From Chlorops oryzae (Eukaryota > Arthropoda > Insecta > Diptera > Chloropidae), in NCBI GenBank assembly GCA_020466095.1, contig CM035807.1, positions 38,466,348 to 38,530,347 of the forward strand: 64,000 nt of DNA, written 5' to 3'. The notes under the pieces were generated by a model, which saw only the letters and a list, made by a program, of their open reading frames with translations, was not told the origin of the DNA and ran no database searches. Each line of letters starts with the position of its first letter. Positions within the stretch are counted from its first letter, which is position 1. The translations under genes were made by a program, and so were the position numbers. Positions 22,032 through 33,642 of this stretch are shown here, piece after piece.

Positions 22032-22657
22032 ACAAGTAAGAAAGCTAAAGTCAGTCAAGCCCGACTTTGAAATACCCAGCGTCCCGACATTATGAGTGCA
22101 CTATGTTTTGCTTTTCTATTTGTGGGTGTGGCAGTGGGTGGGCCACATAAATTATTTTCCTATACCTTTCATTCGGCTTGGTCAACCTATGTTGCGAATT
22201 TGAAGCGTCTACGCCTTTTACTTCACAAGTTACGATAAGCCCTTATTTTGGGCTTATTTGTGGGCGTGGCTCACAAAGGGCGGCGTCCATTTTTTTCCAG
22301 GATATGTCCCTTTTTGTAGTTTACCAGTACACCAAATATCAATGGAATGTGTTGAGTGGTTCGCAAGTTAAAAGCAAGCATTTTACTGAAAACACAATAA
22401 ATTCATTTGTGGGCGTGGCAGATGTCTCCCATTTTGACTTAGGATCATACTCGGACGCCGAAATACATGTTTACCAAATTTCGACTTCATTGGTTCAGCC
22501 GTTTCGGAGGAGATCCGACGAACGGACGGACATGTCTAAATCGATTCAGTTTTTGATCCTGATCATTTCTATATATATTTATCTATATCTCCGGAGCTTA
22601 ATTCTCCCTGTTACAAGATTCGCACAAAACTAATATACCCCGCTTACGCTGGGTATA
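22032..22657 (-). mobile_element. Helentron-like family A, shorter copy
   Basis: Opposite orientation to the 17.4 kb copy: begins ACAAGTAAGAAAGCTAAAGT with the hairpin (one mismatch) and ends CCCCGCTTACGCTGGGTATA. At 626 bp it has only one 127-bp-type unit. The 151-codon frame inside (22178-22633) is a by-product of the repeat. Confidence 0.78.
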
Positions 22658-23070
22658 AAAATGTGTGTAACGGAATAAAAAAAAGAGAGCTATTCGGGGC
22701 TGTTATGGAAACCGACAACTGTCAGAATCAGATTTGAAATCAACACATTTTTCGTTTTGGGGTTATAGAATCAGACTTTCAGTTTTGAAACTGTTTTCAT
22801 TTTCGAAATCAGGTTTGCATTGTTTTTAGGTGTTACAGAAACAGATTTATTGATTTTATTGTCTGATTTAAACCGAGCAGCTTTTAGTTGACAGAATTGG
22901 TCGGCAGATTGTGTGAGGACTTTTTCCCGGCTGGTTTTTTTTAGTAGAAATAAAAGTAAATACTTTATTTGAATATATTTTCTTAATTGTTTGGGTATTT
23001 AATGTTTTTGACTAAAGGGAACGCATAAAACTGCGACTCAGGCTTCTATACTAGTTGAGGTTATGGAAAA
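22658..23070. other. Non-coding stretch with recurring GTTAYAGAA word
   Basis: GTTATGGAAACCGA, GTTATAGAATCAGA and GTTACAGAAACAGA occur at about 22699, 22762 and 22833, and GGTTATGGAAA at 23060. Purpose unknown. Confidence 0.35.
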
Positions 23071-23074
23071 CCAC

Positions 23075-23340
23075 CCGGGCATGGCCAAGTGGCTTGCTTA
23101 GCGGGACAAACCGCTTGTGGACTTGTTATGGCAGCAACTCGTGGTTTCGTTAAATTCTGCAGACCCACCCACAAAAGACGTAATCATCCACCCGATTCTC
23201 TAGCTCATTGCTTTTTGCAAGCTTCGCAACAGTTTGGCTTCCACCAATAAAGGTGACGCACTTAGGACGCATATCGGTTCGATGTGATATCATGGAAATG
23301 GGAAATCAAAAATCAAAAAAAAAAAAAAAAAAAAAATAAA
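23075..23340 (+). mobile_element. tRNA-derived SINE
   Basis: A tRNA-like head carries an A-box match TGGCCAAGTGG (23082-23092) and, about 50 nt on, a degenerate B-box (GGTTTCGTTAAATTC). A non-tRNA body follows, then an A-rich tail (about 23306-23340). The 265-bp size and the order head-body-tail fit a Pol III SINE mobilised by a LINE. Confidence 0.55.
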
Positions 23341-23344
23341 CAAT

Positions 23345-23412
23345 TGGGAGTTGAACCCAGTGCTTGTCGCATTGAAATTTGACATCTCAGCAAACTAAGC
23401 CACGGGGGCCGG
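23345..23412 (-). repeat. tRNA-like unit, opposite strand, converging on the SINE tail
   Basis: On the minus strand, TGGCTTAGTTTG (A-box, 23402-23391) and GGTTCAACTCC (perfect B-box, 23357-23347) are spaced as in a tRNA. The acceptor 3' strand does not pair and the D and anticodon stems are poor, so it is a SINE head or tRNA relic rather than a working tRNA. The SINE A-tail reads as a T-run just downstream, which could end Pol III transcription. Confidence 0.5.
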
Positions 23413-23438
23413 CAAGATTGACCTAGGTTTTAACACAT

Positions 23439-23676
23439 CGCAACTAAATCGGTACAACTCAAAATTTCGCAAATTTCGGACAATCATTCAATATCGTATG
23501 AAATTCGTAAAATATAATTTTCTTTCTAAATTTATATTATTCTTAATCGACTACTGCATCATTCAATATAAGCATTAGTTTTGTAGATGTTGAGTTTCTT
23601 GTAGAAAAATGTAGTCGAACATAAAAAAACTGGTTAAAAAAATTTAGATTTGTGCCGATTTAGGAGCAAGGGTGTG
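23439..23676. mobile_element. Family X MITE, copy 2
   Basis: The 238-bp element starts CGCAACTAAATCGGTACAAC and ends TTTGTGCCGATTTAGGAGCA...GGTGTG. ACAT flanks both sides (23435-23438, 23677-23680). The interior resembles copy 1 throughout (AATCGACTACTGCATCATTC versus AATCGACTGCTGCATCAGTC). Confidence 0.75.
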
Positions 23677-24049
23677 ACATATTGTAGTTTTTGTTTTTTT
23701 TTTCTTTATAGCAATTTCAAGTGTCAGGTCTTCCTATCTTCGAAAATCGATTTTGCTATCTTCGAAAAAAGCAAAACTGTGTCTATTTCATACCACCATT
23801 TGAAACAGATATTGATTTCAATTCTGAATCTGATTCAATTCTATGTCAGTTTCCATACAGCCCGGATTGTTGTTGTTGTTTTCCAAAAATCTATTTAATG
23901 TATAGCTTCTTCGTTCCTCATTTTTAGGTTCTCTCCTTTTGCTTTAATATATTCGCTACAATAAAGAACTTGGCTCGTCCAATTTTTCGGACATGAGTGT
24001 AGGCAACATAATCAGATGCCTTCAATAACAGAAAAGGCGAAAATTACGC

Positions 24050-24116
24050 TGCTGTCTGAGGCGGCAAAATCTCAACTGCCTAGGACGGCAAATTGTCTTA
24101 ATCCGCCCCGGGTCTG
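24050..24116 (-). repeat. hAT-like terminus
   Basis: On the minus strand CAGACCCGGGGCGGATTAAG and then CAATTTGCCGTCCTAGGC resemble CAG-GGCGGATT-type hAT ends. No matching second end was identified. Confidence 0.28.
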
Positions 24117-24119
24117 GGT

Positions 24120-26235
24120 GTGTTGTCACCCTTGGTGGCAGCCACACTAACCAACCAGTCAACCACATCAAAAGTCATAATACTTATATTTTTATTGTAT
24201 ACCATACATATTCGCAAAATTGATTGCACAATATCTCAACCCATCGATAAGCTCAATACCCAAAAGTTGGAACTAACAAGAATTAGAGATCCAAAATACC
24301 TCTGTTGCATCTACGATAATCTGCTCTGTCTTCAAGAGGAAATACTTAAAAGGATAAAAGGCAAGTTGGCTTAGTCTTGCCGGCTTGAGACAGCACCGCC
24401 ACTTGCCTTCTATACCGAATGGAGTTAGAGCAACAGCGGTTCATTGCCTTGAAGAGTAATAACGGCAACAACTATTCCAGCTGGAACCGCAGCTATTGGA
24501 TTAACGTCAAGCACTTGCGAGCATAAATCAAACATTTATATGCACATCAGCGGTGGCAGCACAGCTCGCGCCGCATTCTTGCAGCCAATTTCAGCCGTTT
24601 GTATTCCAAAGCTTTCCTGAATATTAAGACAAAAGGCGAACTGTGTATTGCAGTCTACGTTATGCGATTTTACCACGTTGGCTAGGAAACAGCTATGGTC
24701 TCACCTCCAATCCAAAGTTCAGAATCGCATTTTCAAACCAGACAGTTGTTTTTCTGTAAGATTCCTAGTTCCTTCTCGGATAAGATGAAGTTGTCTTAAA
24801 CAGCTGGAATTGTTATCGGTTTGATGGTTTCTTGCTTGGTGCGAAAGATTGCATTTATTCATACACTAATATATGTATGTAAGAGGAATTATTGGCAGCG
24901 AAAAATTCATATTAGTGGAGATCACAAGCGAATTTTAGCATCTGTTCTAATATTTCGATATAATAAATAAGATTTTCCAGAAATCAGTGGGACTCATTCA
25001 GCTAAGGAAATTTTCCTATTTTGAATGAAGTTAAAAATTTTTTTCTTTTTTGAACTAAGGATTAGGATAGGCTTAAAAATACATAAAAATTTTCCGTCTA
25101 TAATCATTTTAATAAGTTTTTTGTATTTCTTCGATGTGTTATCTTTGAGAAAACCTGTATGGCTACTTTAACCTGTTTCATGAAAGAATTGATCACGATT
25201 TTCGAACCTAAAAACAATGAGAAAATTTGTCAGGTTTCGATAAGAATGTTCATACAAATTTTGATAGCTCATTTCACACATTAAACACTTTCCATTTTTG
25301 TAAAATGTACAAACCTGAATGAATCGCATTGGTGAATAACAAATTTTGTTAGCGATTTCTATTTAGAAAGGATGTGACGTTTTACCTAGGCCCTCTATGA
25401 TTTTCAATCAAAAATATTGGTAAAGAAAGGATTGTTCAATAAAATTCTTGCACAAAAAAAAAAACATTTTTTTGGTTTTAAGAGAGGAAGAAAAAATAAA
25501 TAAATAACCTAAGACAAATAAATAAATTGAGAACAGGCACATGCTTAACACTCCACATGCGCAATTGTTTTTATACGATGTTCAATATTGTTTTTATTTC
25601 GCGCAGGCATTAACATGATTTCTTTTTATTTCAGTAGCATGTTTCATAAAAAACGCCACTAAATTAAGCAATAAGTATTATAGCCCAGCGTGCACTCCAG
25701 AGAATCTTAGACGCCTTCTCAACAACTCTTGCTGACAGCAATGCGCGCTGAAATTCGAAGTGCTGCGCCGCACAGTGGCTCCAGCGTAGACAAAAAGGAA
25801 AAAATAAAAAACATAAAATGAAAATAAAAATTAAAAATGACATCTAATTACAGAAACATTTGTTTGGAACCTAAGCCTGAAGATTTCACAACAAATTAAT
25901 AAAAAAAAAATAAATAAATATCTTTTAATAATTGATAAACCTAGAAGATTTCATTGCGGCGCTCTATAATTTGAGTTAGTCTCCGTTTGATTTAATGAAT
26001 ATATGTATGTTTGTATATCAAACGATAGAATATTTTCCGGATTTTTTACTTCTTGCTTCAAACTCTTAATATTTGATTGAGGAGTAGTTTCTTAAAGCCT
26101 AATTAATATGGTCTAGAAAAGCGACTATCAAAAAAGTATAATGGTTGTCAACGATTATTTTAGCGCGATAATGTATTTTACGCCAAAGCATAATTTTATT
26201 ATAACCAATCCTTTGACGCAACTATACCAGCGTGA
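24120..26235. other. Non-coding stretch, nothing firm
   Basis: A GC-richer patch at about 24370-24620 has short frames without recognisable domains. The remainder is AT-rich. Confidence 0.4.
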
Positions 26236-26365
26236 CAGGCGCGGACTGGGCCCATGGGCAACCGGGCAAAAGCCCGGTAGGCCTCCAGTTCGCTGTGCTT
26301 TTTAGCTGTAACGCGTTTTTCTTAGGTAACGAAGCCCCATTTTTCAAACGCCCGGTGGGCCCTTT
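26236..26365. repeat. GC-rich island with ACCGGGC hairpin, possible hAT relic
   Basis: GGCGCGGACTGGGCCCATGG leads into ACCGGGC-AAAA-GCCCGGT (26261-26278), and CGCCCGGTGGGCCC follows near 26350. This stands out strongly from the AT-rich surroundings. The wording resembles known DNA-transposon termini, but no boundaries are clear. Confidence 0.3.
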
Positions 26366-26468
26366 GAACCCGTTATATTAGGAACGTGGCAGACCATTAA
26401 TCCTTTGCTATATGATATAAAAACAAATGTTAAAAAATGATTTTAGTAAGGCTTCCAAAATAATTGAA

Positions 26469-27215
26469 CAGTAAAGTCTCTATAACTCGAACCACGTTAA
26501 CCCATTTGTTGCGGTGGGGGTTGCTGAGGGATGCTGAGGCAAAAACAAAGGTCGTGGGTAGATTTCGACTTCAGAATCGTGTATACGAAACCAATAAACA
26601 CAGGTAATTGTTTTTATGTATTCTAAAAATTTTATCCCTTAAGGGGGTTCTGGGGTTCACTGGGGCGAAATACGAGGGTGGTGGGTGAAATCTGACTTCA
26701 GATTTCTGTTCAGTACACTAAAAAACGTAGGGAAGGGTACTTTACCTTTCTGTAAGAACATTTTATGTTATTAAAATTGACAAATTTGATCAAAATTCGC
26801 CAGGAATAATGATAGCATTGGGCAAGTGTTGCAAAAATGTTCAAAAATCACGGCTTTTCACGGCTGATAAAAACCATAAAAACATTTTTTTTTTTGAAAA
26901 CCGGAAAACAGGCACATTAGATATATCGGTTTTCTTTCAGAAACACCACTTAATTTGTTTAAATATCTAAGTTCTTAAGCTAAGGTAAGGTAAGGTTAGG
27001 TGCTTAAATTAAGCTAAAATGTTTGATTTAAAAAAATATTGCGGTTTTTGAACTTCAGGAACAAATGGCTTAAGTGGAAATCCCCAGTATGTAAGTACGT
27101 ATGTTGAAAAAAATGCCTCTGAAGTCAAGTATCTCGAAGTTTTTGTTAAGTCGAAAACTCGCTAACTTCAATTATTTTGCATTTCCATTGACATTCGAGT
27201 TAAAGATATTTCACT
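26469..27215. mobile_element. pogo/Tigger-like element, degenerate, 747 bp
   Basis: The left end CAGTAAAGTCTCTATAACTC and the right end (reverse complement CAGTGAAATATCTTTAACTC) match at most positions. TA follows the right end. CAGT...TCTATAACTCG ends are typical of pogo/Tigger elements. No transposase frame survives. Confidence 0.5.
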
Positions 27216-27985
27216 GTATATCTTTTTTCAACAAATAACTTTTTTTTTGGGTTTTTTAGTTTTTTGTTTTTTGTCAGAATCCATATAGGTATATATGGTG
27301 TAAAGGGAAAAGATAACGAAGTCATTTTTGGAGGTCTCAATGGGAAAACTATGGGTTAAATAAGCCAATATTTGGGTGTCTAGCATAATGGAAATCTTAA
27401 GTGTAATTACAGCTATAATATATACTATTATAACGTATTTAAAAAGTTATGTTATGTGTAGTTATGGCCAACTTTACCAAACAGCTTTAAAAAATTTTTA
27501 AATTAAAAAAAAAATTCTTTTTTTATTCGTTTTCATAATCGAAATTTTAAAAGAAAAGAAATATATGGCAGCATTGTTCACTGCCAGGGATGTGATTACA
27601 CTTTACAGCTGAGTACATTGTTATTGTAAAAAATTGAGTCCTTAAATCGTCATTCCAATGATTAATTTGTTACTCCAAATTACTATCCTCCAACTCCATA
27701 GCTTCCAATCCTGCCTCTATTTTTCACTTATTTTTCCGTAATCTCGGTATTCTTTAGAACTTATTCTTAAAATTCTTGTAAGCAGTTGTTTTTAATCTCG
27801 AATTCAAAAAAATTTTTATTTTAAAAACCAAAAGTGGATTTTTATTTTATATATTTTTTTAGTAAGTATTTGCTATATTGGCCCTAAGCTTTTGAAGGTA
27901 TTTTAAGTTCATTTTCTAAAGCATTATAAGAAAATCAATTGGCAAAGATCTGGTAAAAGAGAACCTGAATTACACATTTGAAGTA
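27216..27985. other. AT-rich stretch, nothing recognised
   Basis: Long homopolymer runs. I see no gene or element boundary. Confidence 0.5.
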
Positions 27986-28151
27986 CAGTCGAAACTCTCT
28001 ATAAAAAAACTATTCCATAACGAATTTCTCTCTAAAGTGAATCTTCTCAAGGATTGCTATATTTTAAGTATCTTTGTTCTCCTTATAACGAATTCTCTCT
28101 ATTATGAATTTTTTCCGGTCCCTTGAAATTCGTTACAGAGAGTTTCGATTG
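27986..28151. mobile_element. pogo-like MITE, copy 1
   Basis: Starts CAGTCGAAACTCTCTATAAA after TA and ends CGTTACAGAGAGTTTCGATTG, its reverse complement with two changes. The interior ATTTCTCTCTAAAGTG... and CGGTCCCTTGAAATTC is shared with the copy at 41150. Non-coding, 166 bp. Confidence 0.7.
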
Positions 28152-30937
28152 TGTATAAAAAATTTTTTCTTCCTAGAAAGCAGATCTTTGAATAATCATG
28201 GCAGATTTGTTGATTTTTAAATTATTTTTTATGTCATTCTTCATGTTCAGGCTCCTTTGATTTAATCCAAAACTTATGCAGAGATGCTCCACTGTGCGGC
28301 GCTCCGTGGCGTTTATTTATTTCGAGGTGGTAAATATTTTGTGCCCAATTGGAGTTGCATTCTAATCAAATGTTGTTGAAACTATTTTCGGTGCCTCAAC
28401 AACACCAAATGAAATCCCATATTTATATGATTCCTCGTTGGAATGGATTTGGTTCCACCCTCACTTAAGAACACTACCGTTTCAAAAATTACTTGTGCTA
28501 TGCGCAAGAAATAAATTTTATAATTCCATATTGTAGGTAGAACTGGCTAAATTCAAGAACATTCAGACTATTTTTCAACTAAAAATTGGAAAAAAAAATG
28601 TCTTTTTAAAAATAATGAGAGAATTTCTAAATAACTTCCCAAGAGAAAGATTTCTTTCCGCAAAATAATAGAGTTAAATGAGAAAAAATGTAGAAGAGTC
28701 ATTGGCTGTTAAAGTTCCATTCGTTCCATTCGAACATGAGCAAGTTCATGAAATTCTACGACGAGGAGTAGTACCTACAACAATCGTACGAATGCAAAAC
28801 AATAACCGAAAGTATACATACCTACAACGTCATAAAGTCATCATAACTTTCGAGTTTGAAAGAATGGAAGTAGCCGAACAATAGACTGCCTTCCGAGTGA
28901 CATAATTAAGTAGTCTCGTATGCAAAGCATGACACTAGAAATTGGATTAACACCGAAAATAGACAAAAAGTAGAGCTCGGAGCTGAGGCATAACCGACTA
29001 AATCAATTTCGGTTTCAGTGCAGGGCGCCTGCGAAGACAAAGTTCTGCGTCAATTATGTTCTAGGAATGAGTTGCGGAACAGTTGCAAAGGAAAATGAGA
29101 GCCTCACCTCATTCACCGCACCTGTTGTGCCGGTTGTGCCGTGTACCCAAAAGCCATTGTACTTGCTAGCCGTTAGTGTCTTTAATACATTTGAAAAAGC
29201 AAGAAAATGCAACACATTATCCGGTTCTGAATGCTCACAGCGAGCCGTGACTGCTGTGATTGTATTGAGGAAAATTTTGCTCGCTCGGTAATCGAAAACA
29301 ACGCCATTGCGTTCGAAGACTTTACCCCTTTGCTGCGCCATTATCGTTGCTCTACCATGGCCTAAGAGAGTTTTGCTGCTATCCCATTTCCTGTAAAATG
29401 TTCTACTTGGTCGTTTCGCTTCGTACTTTGGTCGCTGGGTGAGTTCAATTACATTCACGCCAAATTACTTTATTACATCCGTAATTGTATGACCAGCTAA
29501 CAATTTTTTGGTAGACAAGCTGAATGTGCGCCACAAGTGGTTGCTCTCTTAGAACATGCTTTGTCTCCAGCTGATGTGCTGATTTCTGCTTTGCAAGTTC
29601 CTTCGTGTTGCGCGACCGACGGCAAAATGACATTTTCTTTATATAAAATGTAGCTCGAAACTCCGGATTCGGTTTTATTCTTTCGACTTTAAGCCGAAAG
29701 TTGATTGGGAGACAAAAATATGTCAAAAAGAGTTGAAAGAAAAAATTTTCATAAGATCATGGAATATGTGGAGCATTTCAGCACATGTTAATTTCAATTA
29801 AATATAAATCATTGGTATAGTTTATCATCACATAACGTGGTGGCGATTAGCTGTCTTTTATAGCTTCGATGTGCAATTGGATACTTTTTCAATTCAAACG
29901 GCACAAATCGAAATTGCTACGCCAGTTGTTTCCGGATAATTGACTTTAACACACTACCACCCCCAATCTTGGGCAGAATAAAATTTAAATTGTTTTCGCT
30001 TTATGTGGTAGAATAAGTGAAAGCAAAGAGATTTTTTTTAGGCGTTCCTATCTTTCAATGCAAGCACTTAAGAGTGAATGATCCCTTCCTGTCGCTCCCC
30101 TTAAACGTATATTTCTGTTTATGTATATGTCCAAGCTTGAAATTAGTTCCTCCGCAACAAAAACACCACTCACCACCTCATATTTTTTGTGTGATGGGGA
30201 AGGTTTGAGTTCTCGAAGCATCTCTCAATGTATTCCAATCGAAAATGGCTGAACATGACTGGCAATACGAAAGAACAAGAGGGTGCTTTCCCACTTGAAA
30301 TGGCATTCTTTGTCGCGTTGTCTTTAGCTCAGGCTCCAGAATGTCAAATTCAAATGCATGAAAATGTCTGCACGTGACTTTTTCAGACTCAAATGTGGTA
30401 AATGCAAGCGAATCGAAACTGCTTCACAAAAAGCCATCTATCATTTAAATCCAAGCATTCTGGTTTCTCCGAAATTTCCACAAATGATGTTTCAGGAGAA
30501 GTATTCAGGTTTTCCAACTCCACTTTATTATATAAAATTTAAAACCTTTCTATAACTTACAAAAAAAAAACAAGTAAAGAAGTTTGCACACATCCCTTTC
30601 CCTCAGCTTAAAATATGTTTAGACATCGATTCGATCGATGTACTTCGATTTAGCTTCACAAATTCGAATATACATTATTAAATACAAAATTTTCGCGAAT
30701 GGTGGTCATGGTTAGATTTTAAACGACCCAATAAAATCGATAAGATCCCATTATTGAGCGGTTTTATAGAGAAATCTGCTTAAACTATATGAATAATATG
30801 CGTTTCCCAGAGAGAAAACTCTTTGAATGCATAGAGAAAATCTTATTGAAACATTTTAGTAGATATCCTCATATATTTCATATGAATATCTTATTATTTA
30901 TGTTGAAGAATATGGAAAACTTCTTGATATAGTCAAA
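28152..30937. other. Non-coding stretch, nothing recognised
   Basis: A less AT-rich patch at 28990-29730 has open frames on both strands, the longest 134 codons on the minus strand. None shows a domain or consistent codon bias, so no gene is called. Confidence 0.4.
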
Positions 30938-30939
30938 TA

Positions 30940-32075
30940 AGGACTGTCCCAGAAATAACTGTCCTTTTGTTTTTAGGCTATTTATAAAAAAGTGTTAACT
31001 CTATAGCAACATATTTGGTACCTAAATAAAGTATAAATATTGCAGATTAAAAAACAATACTCATTCGTAAAATAAAAGAGCTACTGAAAAGATGTCGTCT
31101 CAACAAGAAGAAAAGCGGAAAGCAATTATTTACAAACACCTGGAAAATCCAAACACCACGTACAAAAAGATCGCTAAGGAAGTTGGCGTGTGCGAAAAAA
31201 CTGTCGGTAGGACCATAAAACGATACAGACAGCTTACCCCTTTATGAAAAACGCCAGGATCAGGGAGAAAAAGTGGTCCAGCCCACCAAGCGGTGGCCCA
31301 GAACGTTAAGCGGCTGTTTACTCAGAATCCAGGCACTTCGGTTCGTGATATGGCACGAAAAGCGGAACATCGAAGTCAAGTGTTCAACGGATTAAAAAAT
31401 TGTACAACCTAAGGAGCTATAAAGTACAAAAAGTACCTGATAGGTCAGAAGAATAGGACGCCGAAGCCAAGAGGAGGGCTCGAAAACTGTATCGCGATTA
31501 CCTGCCCAAATTTGATTGCGTGATCATGGACGATGAAACGTATTGCAAAGCGGATTTCAAGCAGTTACCTGGACAAGGATATTATACTGCGGTTAGAAGG
31601 GGTGGAGCATCCTCTAAATTTTACCACCGAAAAACATACCAAATTTCCAAATAAATACATGGTGTGGCAGGCCATTTGCAAATGTGGCCTTCGAAGTAAG
31701 GAATTTGTGACGGATCGCACAATCAACACCGAAATTTACATCAGAGAGTGTCTGGACCAGCGTTTGCTGCCTTTTATATGTCAACACCAAGAACCTTAAG
31801 AAGACCAAACAAACTGCGAAGAACATCGAATTATTTCGACATAAATGGCGTCGGGCATACACTAAGGTGAACGAAAGTTCGGTAAAAAACCTAATGGAGG
31901 ACCTTAATAAAAAAGTGTATAATTTTTTTTAAGTGTATTTTTTTCAGTCTAATTAAAATTTTTATTTATTTTGTAATGTTCACTTAATAATAAACTGAAA
32001 GAATTTTAAAAAAACATCTTTTTTTTTTTGCAATAAAAAAAAAAACAAAAGGACAGTTATTTCTGGGACAGTCTT
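30940..32075 (+). mobile_element. Tc1-type transposon, inactive, internally deleted
   Basis: Terminal repeats AGGACTGTCCCAGAAATAAC (left) and AAGACTGTCCCAGAAATAAC (right, reverse complement) run about 28 bp into CTGTCC. TA flanks both ends (30938-30939, 32076-32077). At 1136 bp it is shorter than a usual intact Tc1 element because part of the transposase is missing. Confidence 0.88.
31092..31932 (+). pseudogene. Tc1-family transposase pseudogene, catalytic core deleted
   Basis: The enzyme would cut and paste the element at TA sites. The N-terminal helix-turn-helix region is in frame from ATG 31092 (MSSQQEEKRKAIIYKHLENP, then KIAKEVGV and GRTIKRYRQ). A TGA in the linker precedes KTPGSGRKSGPA, and a later stop follows. 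Residues around the first catalytic Asp survive (FDCVIMDDETYCKADFKQLP, 31513-31572). A frameshift near 31615 moves the match to YMVWQAICKCGLRSKEFV...LLPF. Near 31785-31800 the sequence jumps directly to the C-terminal KNIELFRHKWRRAYTKVNES, so the second Asp and the final acidic residue are absent. It matches the Tc1-like group whose first motif is MDDETY; the exact clade is not certain. Confidence 0.82.
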
Positions 32076-32077
32076 TA

Positions 32078-33030
32078 ATAAGAACCGTATCAATCAAACT
32101 ATGTGACATTCCTATAAAAATTACGTTTTGATAAGATATCTTTATCGGAAGAAAATCGCTTTAAGAAGAAGCCGTTTTAATATTTAAAGCAAGACTTATT
32201 GATTTTAAAAAGTATATGAATTCTGTATTCATTTTATAGTTTAAAAAGACAAAGCAGTTGTTTGTCTTTCAAAAAATTAATTGTAAAATCTTTTTTTAAT
32301 ATTTTAAGCATAAAAAGTTTGGTAAAATCTTTTATTATTCAGTTTTTAAATAATGTAAATGTTAAATTATCTACTTTTCCACACAAAAAACAAAAACAAA
32401 AAATCTACACTCGCTGGAGCAATAATCGAACCCGCCGACCTTGTTTTTTACAAGAATTCATCTCAAAATTAAGAAGTTATCTTCCTAACTATTCGTTCAA
32501 TTTTTCGTTAAATAAACAATAAGTTTTTCTCTATGGTTTCATTAAGACAATCTTCTTGGATAAAAACCACAGAGAAATCTTTATTGTTTTTCCTACATTT
32601 TATGTGGTATCGTTTTCTCTGTGTAATATCAGTTCTAATATGATTTATCAAAAAAAAAGTTAATCGGAACACTTAGGGGAATTTTCAATGGAACATTATT
32701 TCGATATAATAAATTCCTTAAATATTTCCAATATCTCTTTATTACGAAAGCTAATGCCTTTCTATACGTAGTTAGCATAGTTAAGGCAATACTTAGCATA
32801 GTTAAGACCTCTAAATAGAGATAATCGAGTTCTTTCTCAATTAAAATTATATAAAAATATTTGTGCCAATACTGGAAAAGTTAGATCGAGTTACTTTTGG
32901 AAAAGGACTTGCAGGTTTACTCAAGAAACCATCAATCTGGCCTCAGATGGTCAAAATCTGTCACTTGTTTAATGCTTCGAAAGCTGCGAATCATTCAGCT
33001 TTTCAATTTAAGACTACTTTATGCAATTTT
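32078..33030. other. AT-rich stretch, nothing recognised
   Basis: No domain-bearing frame or paired terminal repeat seen. Confidence 0.45.
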
Positions 33031-33642
33031 TATACCCGACACACTCTGTGTTGAGAGTATATTGCGTTTGTGTGGTTGTGTGTAACACCCAGAACCAGTC
33101 GAGATAGACCATACAAAATATATATAGAAATGATCAGCGTCACCAGGAGATTCGATTTAGACATGTCCGTCCGTCTGTCTGTCTGTCTGTCTGTATACAG
33201 TTATCTTATCGAAGGAGTTGAGCTATCTTGACAAAATTTGGTATGCGTGGTATTTGGTATCACGGGGACATGAGTAAGAACAAGTTCGAGAATGGACCCA
33301 ATCGGACCATTTTTAGGGGTACCTCCAGTACTAGGGTCTGTTAGAAAAATCCCAAAACTCCTCAAAATCGGACTTTTTCGAAATATTTCAATGAAACTTA
33401 GAATTTTACCGTATATTTAACGCTCCGATTAGAATTCAAAAACATTGGAAAAGTGGGCGTGACAAAGTGGTGATTTTCATAAAGAAATTGAACAAAAGTT
33501 CCCTAATGGCCTTAAAGACCTCTTGAATATTCTTTCTCAATGGTCCTGTTTTTTGGGCGTGGTTCAAAAATTATTTAAACATGTTTGTCTGTGTCGGGTA
33601 TTATATTGTCAGGCTCGCCTGACTATAACACCATTACTTGTT
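33031..33642 (+). mobile_element. Helentron-like family B, full-length copy
   Basis: Starts TATACCCGACACACTCTGTG. Then come ATAGAAATGATCAGCGTCAC, a GTCTGTCTGTCTG tract (33165-33194), CGGGGACATGAGTAAGAACA and the landmark TACCTCCAGTACTAGGGTCT. A GTGGGCGTGAC block and the hairpin GTCAGGCTCGCCTGAC (33608-33623) follow, then TATAACACCATTACTTGTT. At 612 bp this is the reference copy for the family. Non-coding. Confidence 0.8.

Noticed and set aside
22178..22633. 151-codon plus-strand open frame beginning MVNLCCEFEAS
   Set aside because: It lies wholly inside a family A Helentron. The same MVNLCCEFEAS start recurs in the other copies only because the 127-bp unit repeats; the frames end differently.
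23345..23412. Functional tRNA gene on the minus strand
   Set aside because: The A- and B-boxes are good, but the acceptor, D and anticodon stems do not pair, so only a tRNA-like relic is called.
29054..29726. Two minus-strand frames of 134 and 93 codons
   Set aside because: Overlapped by an opposing plus-strand frame; no domain or splice logic joins them.
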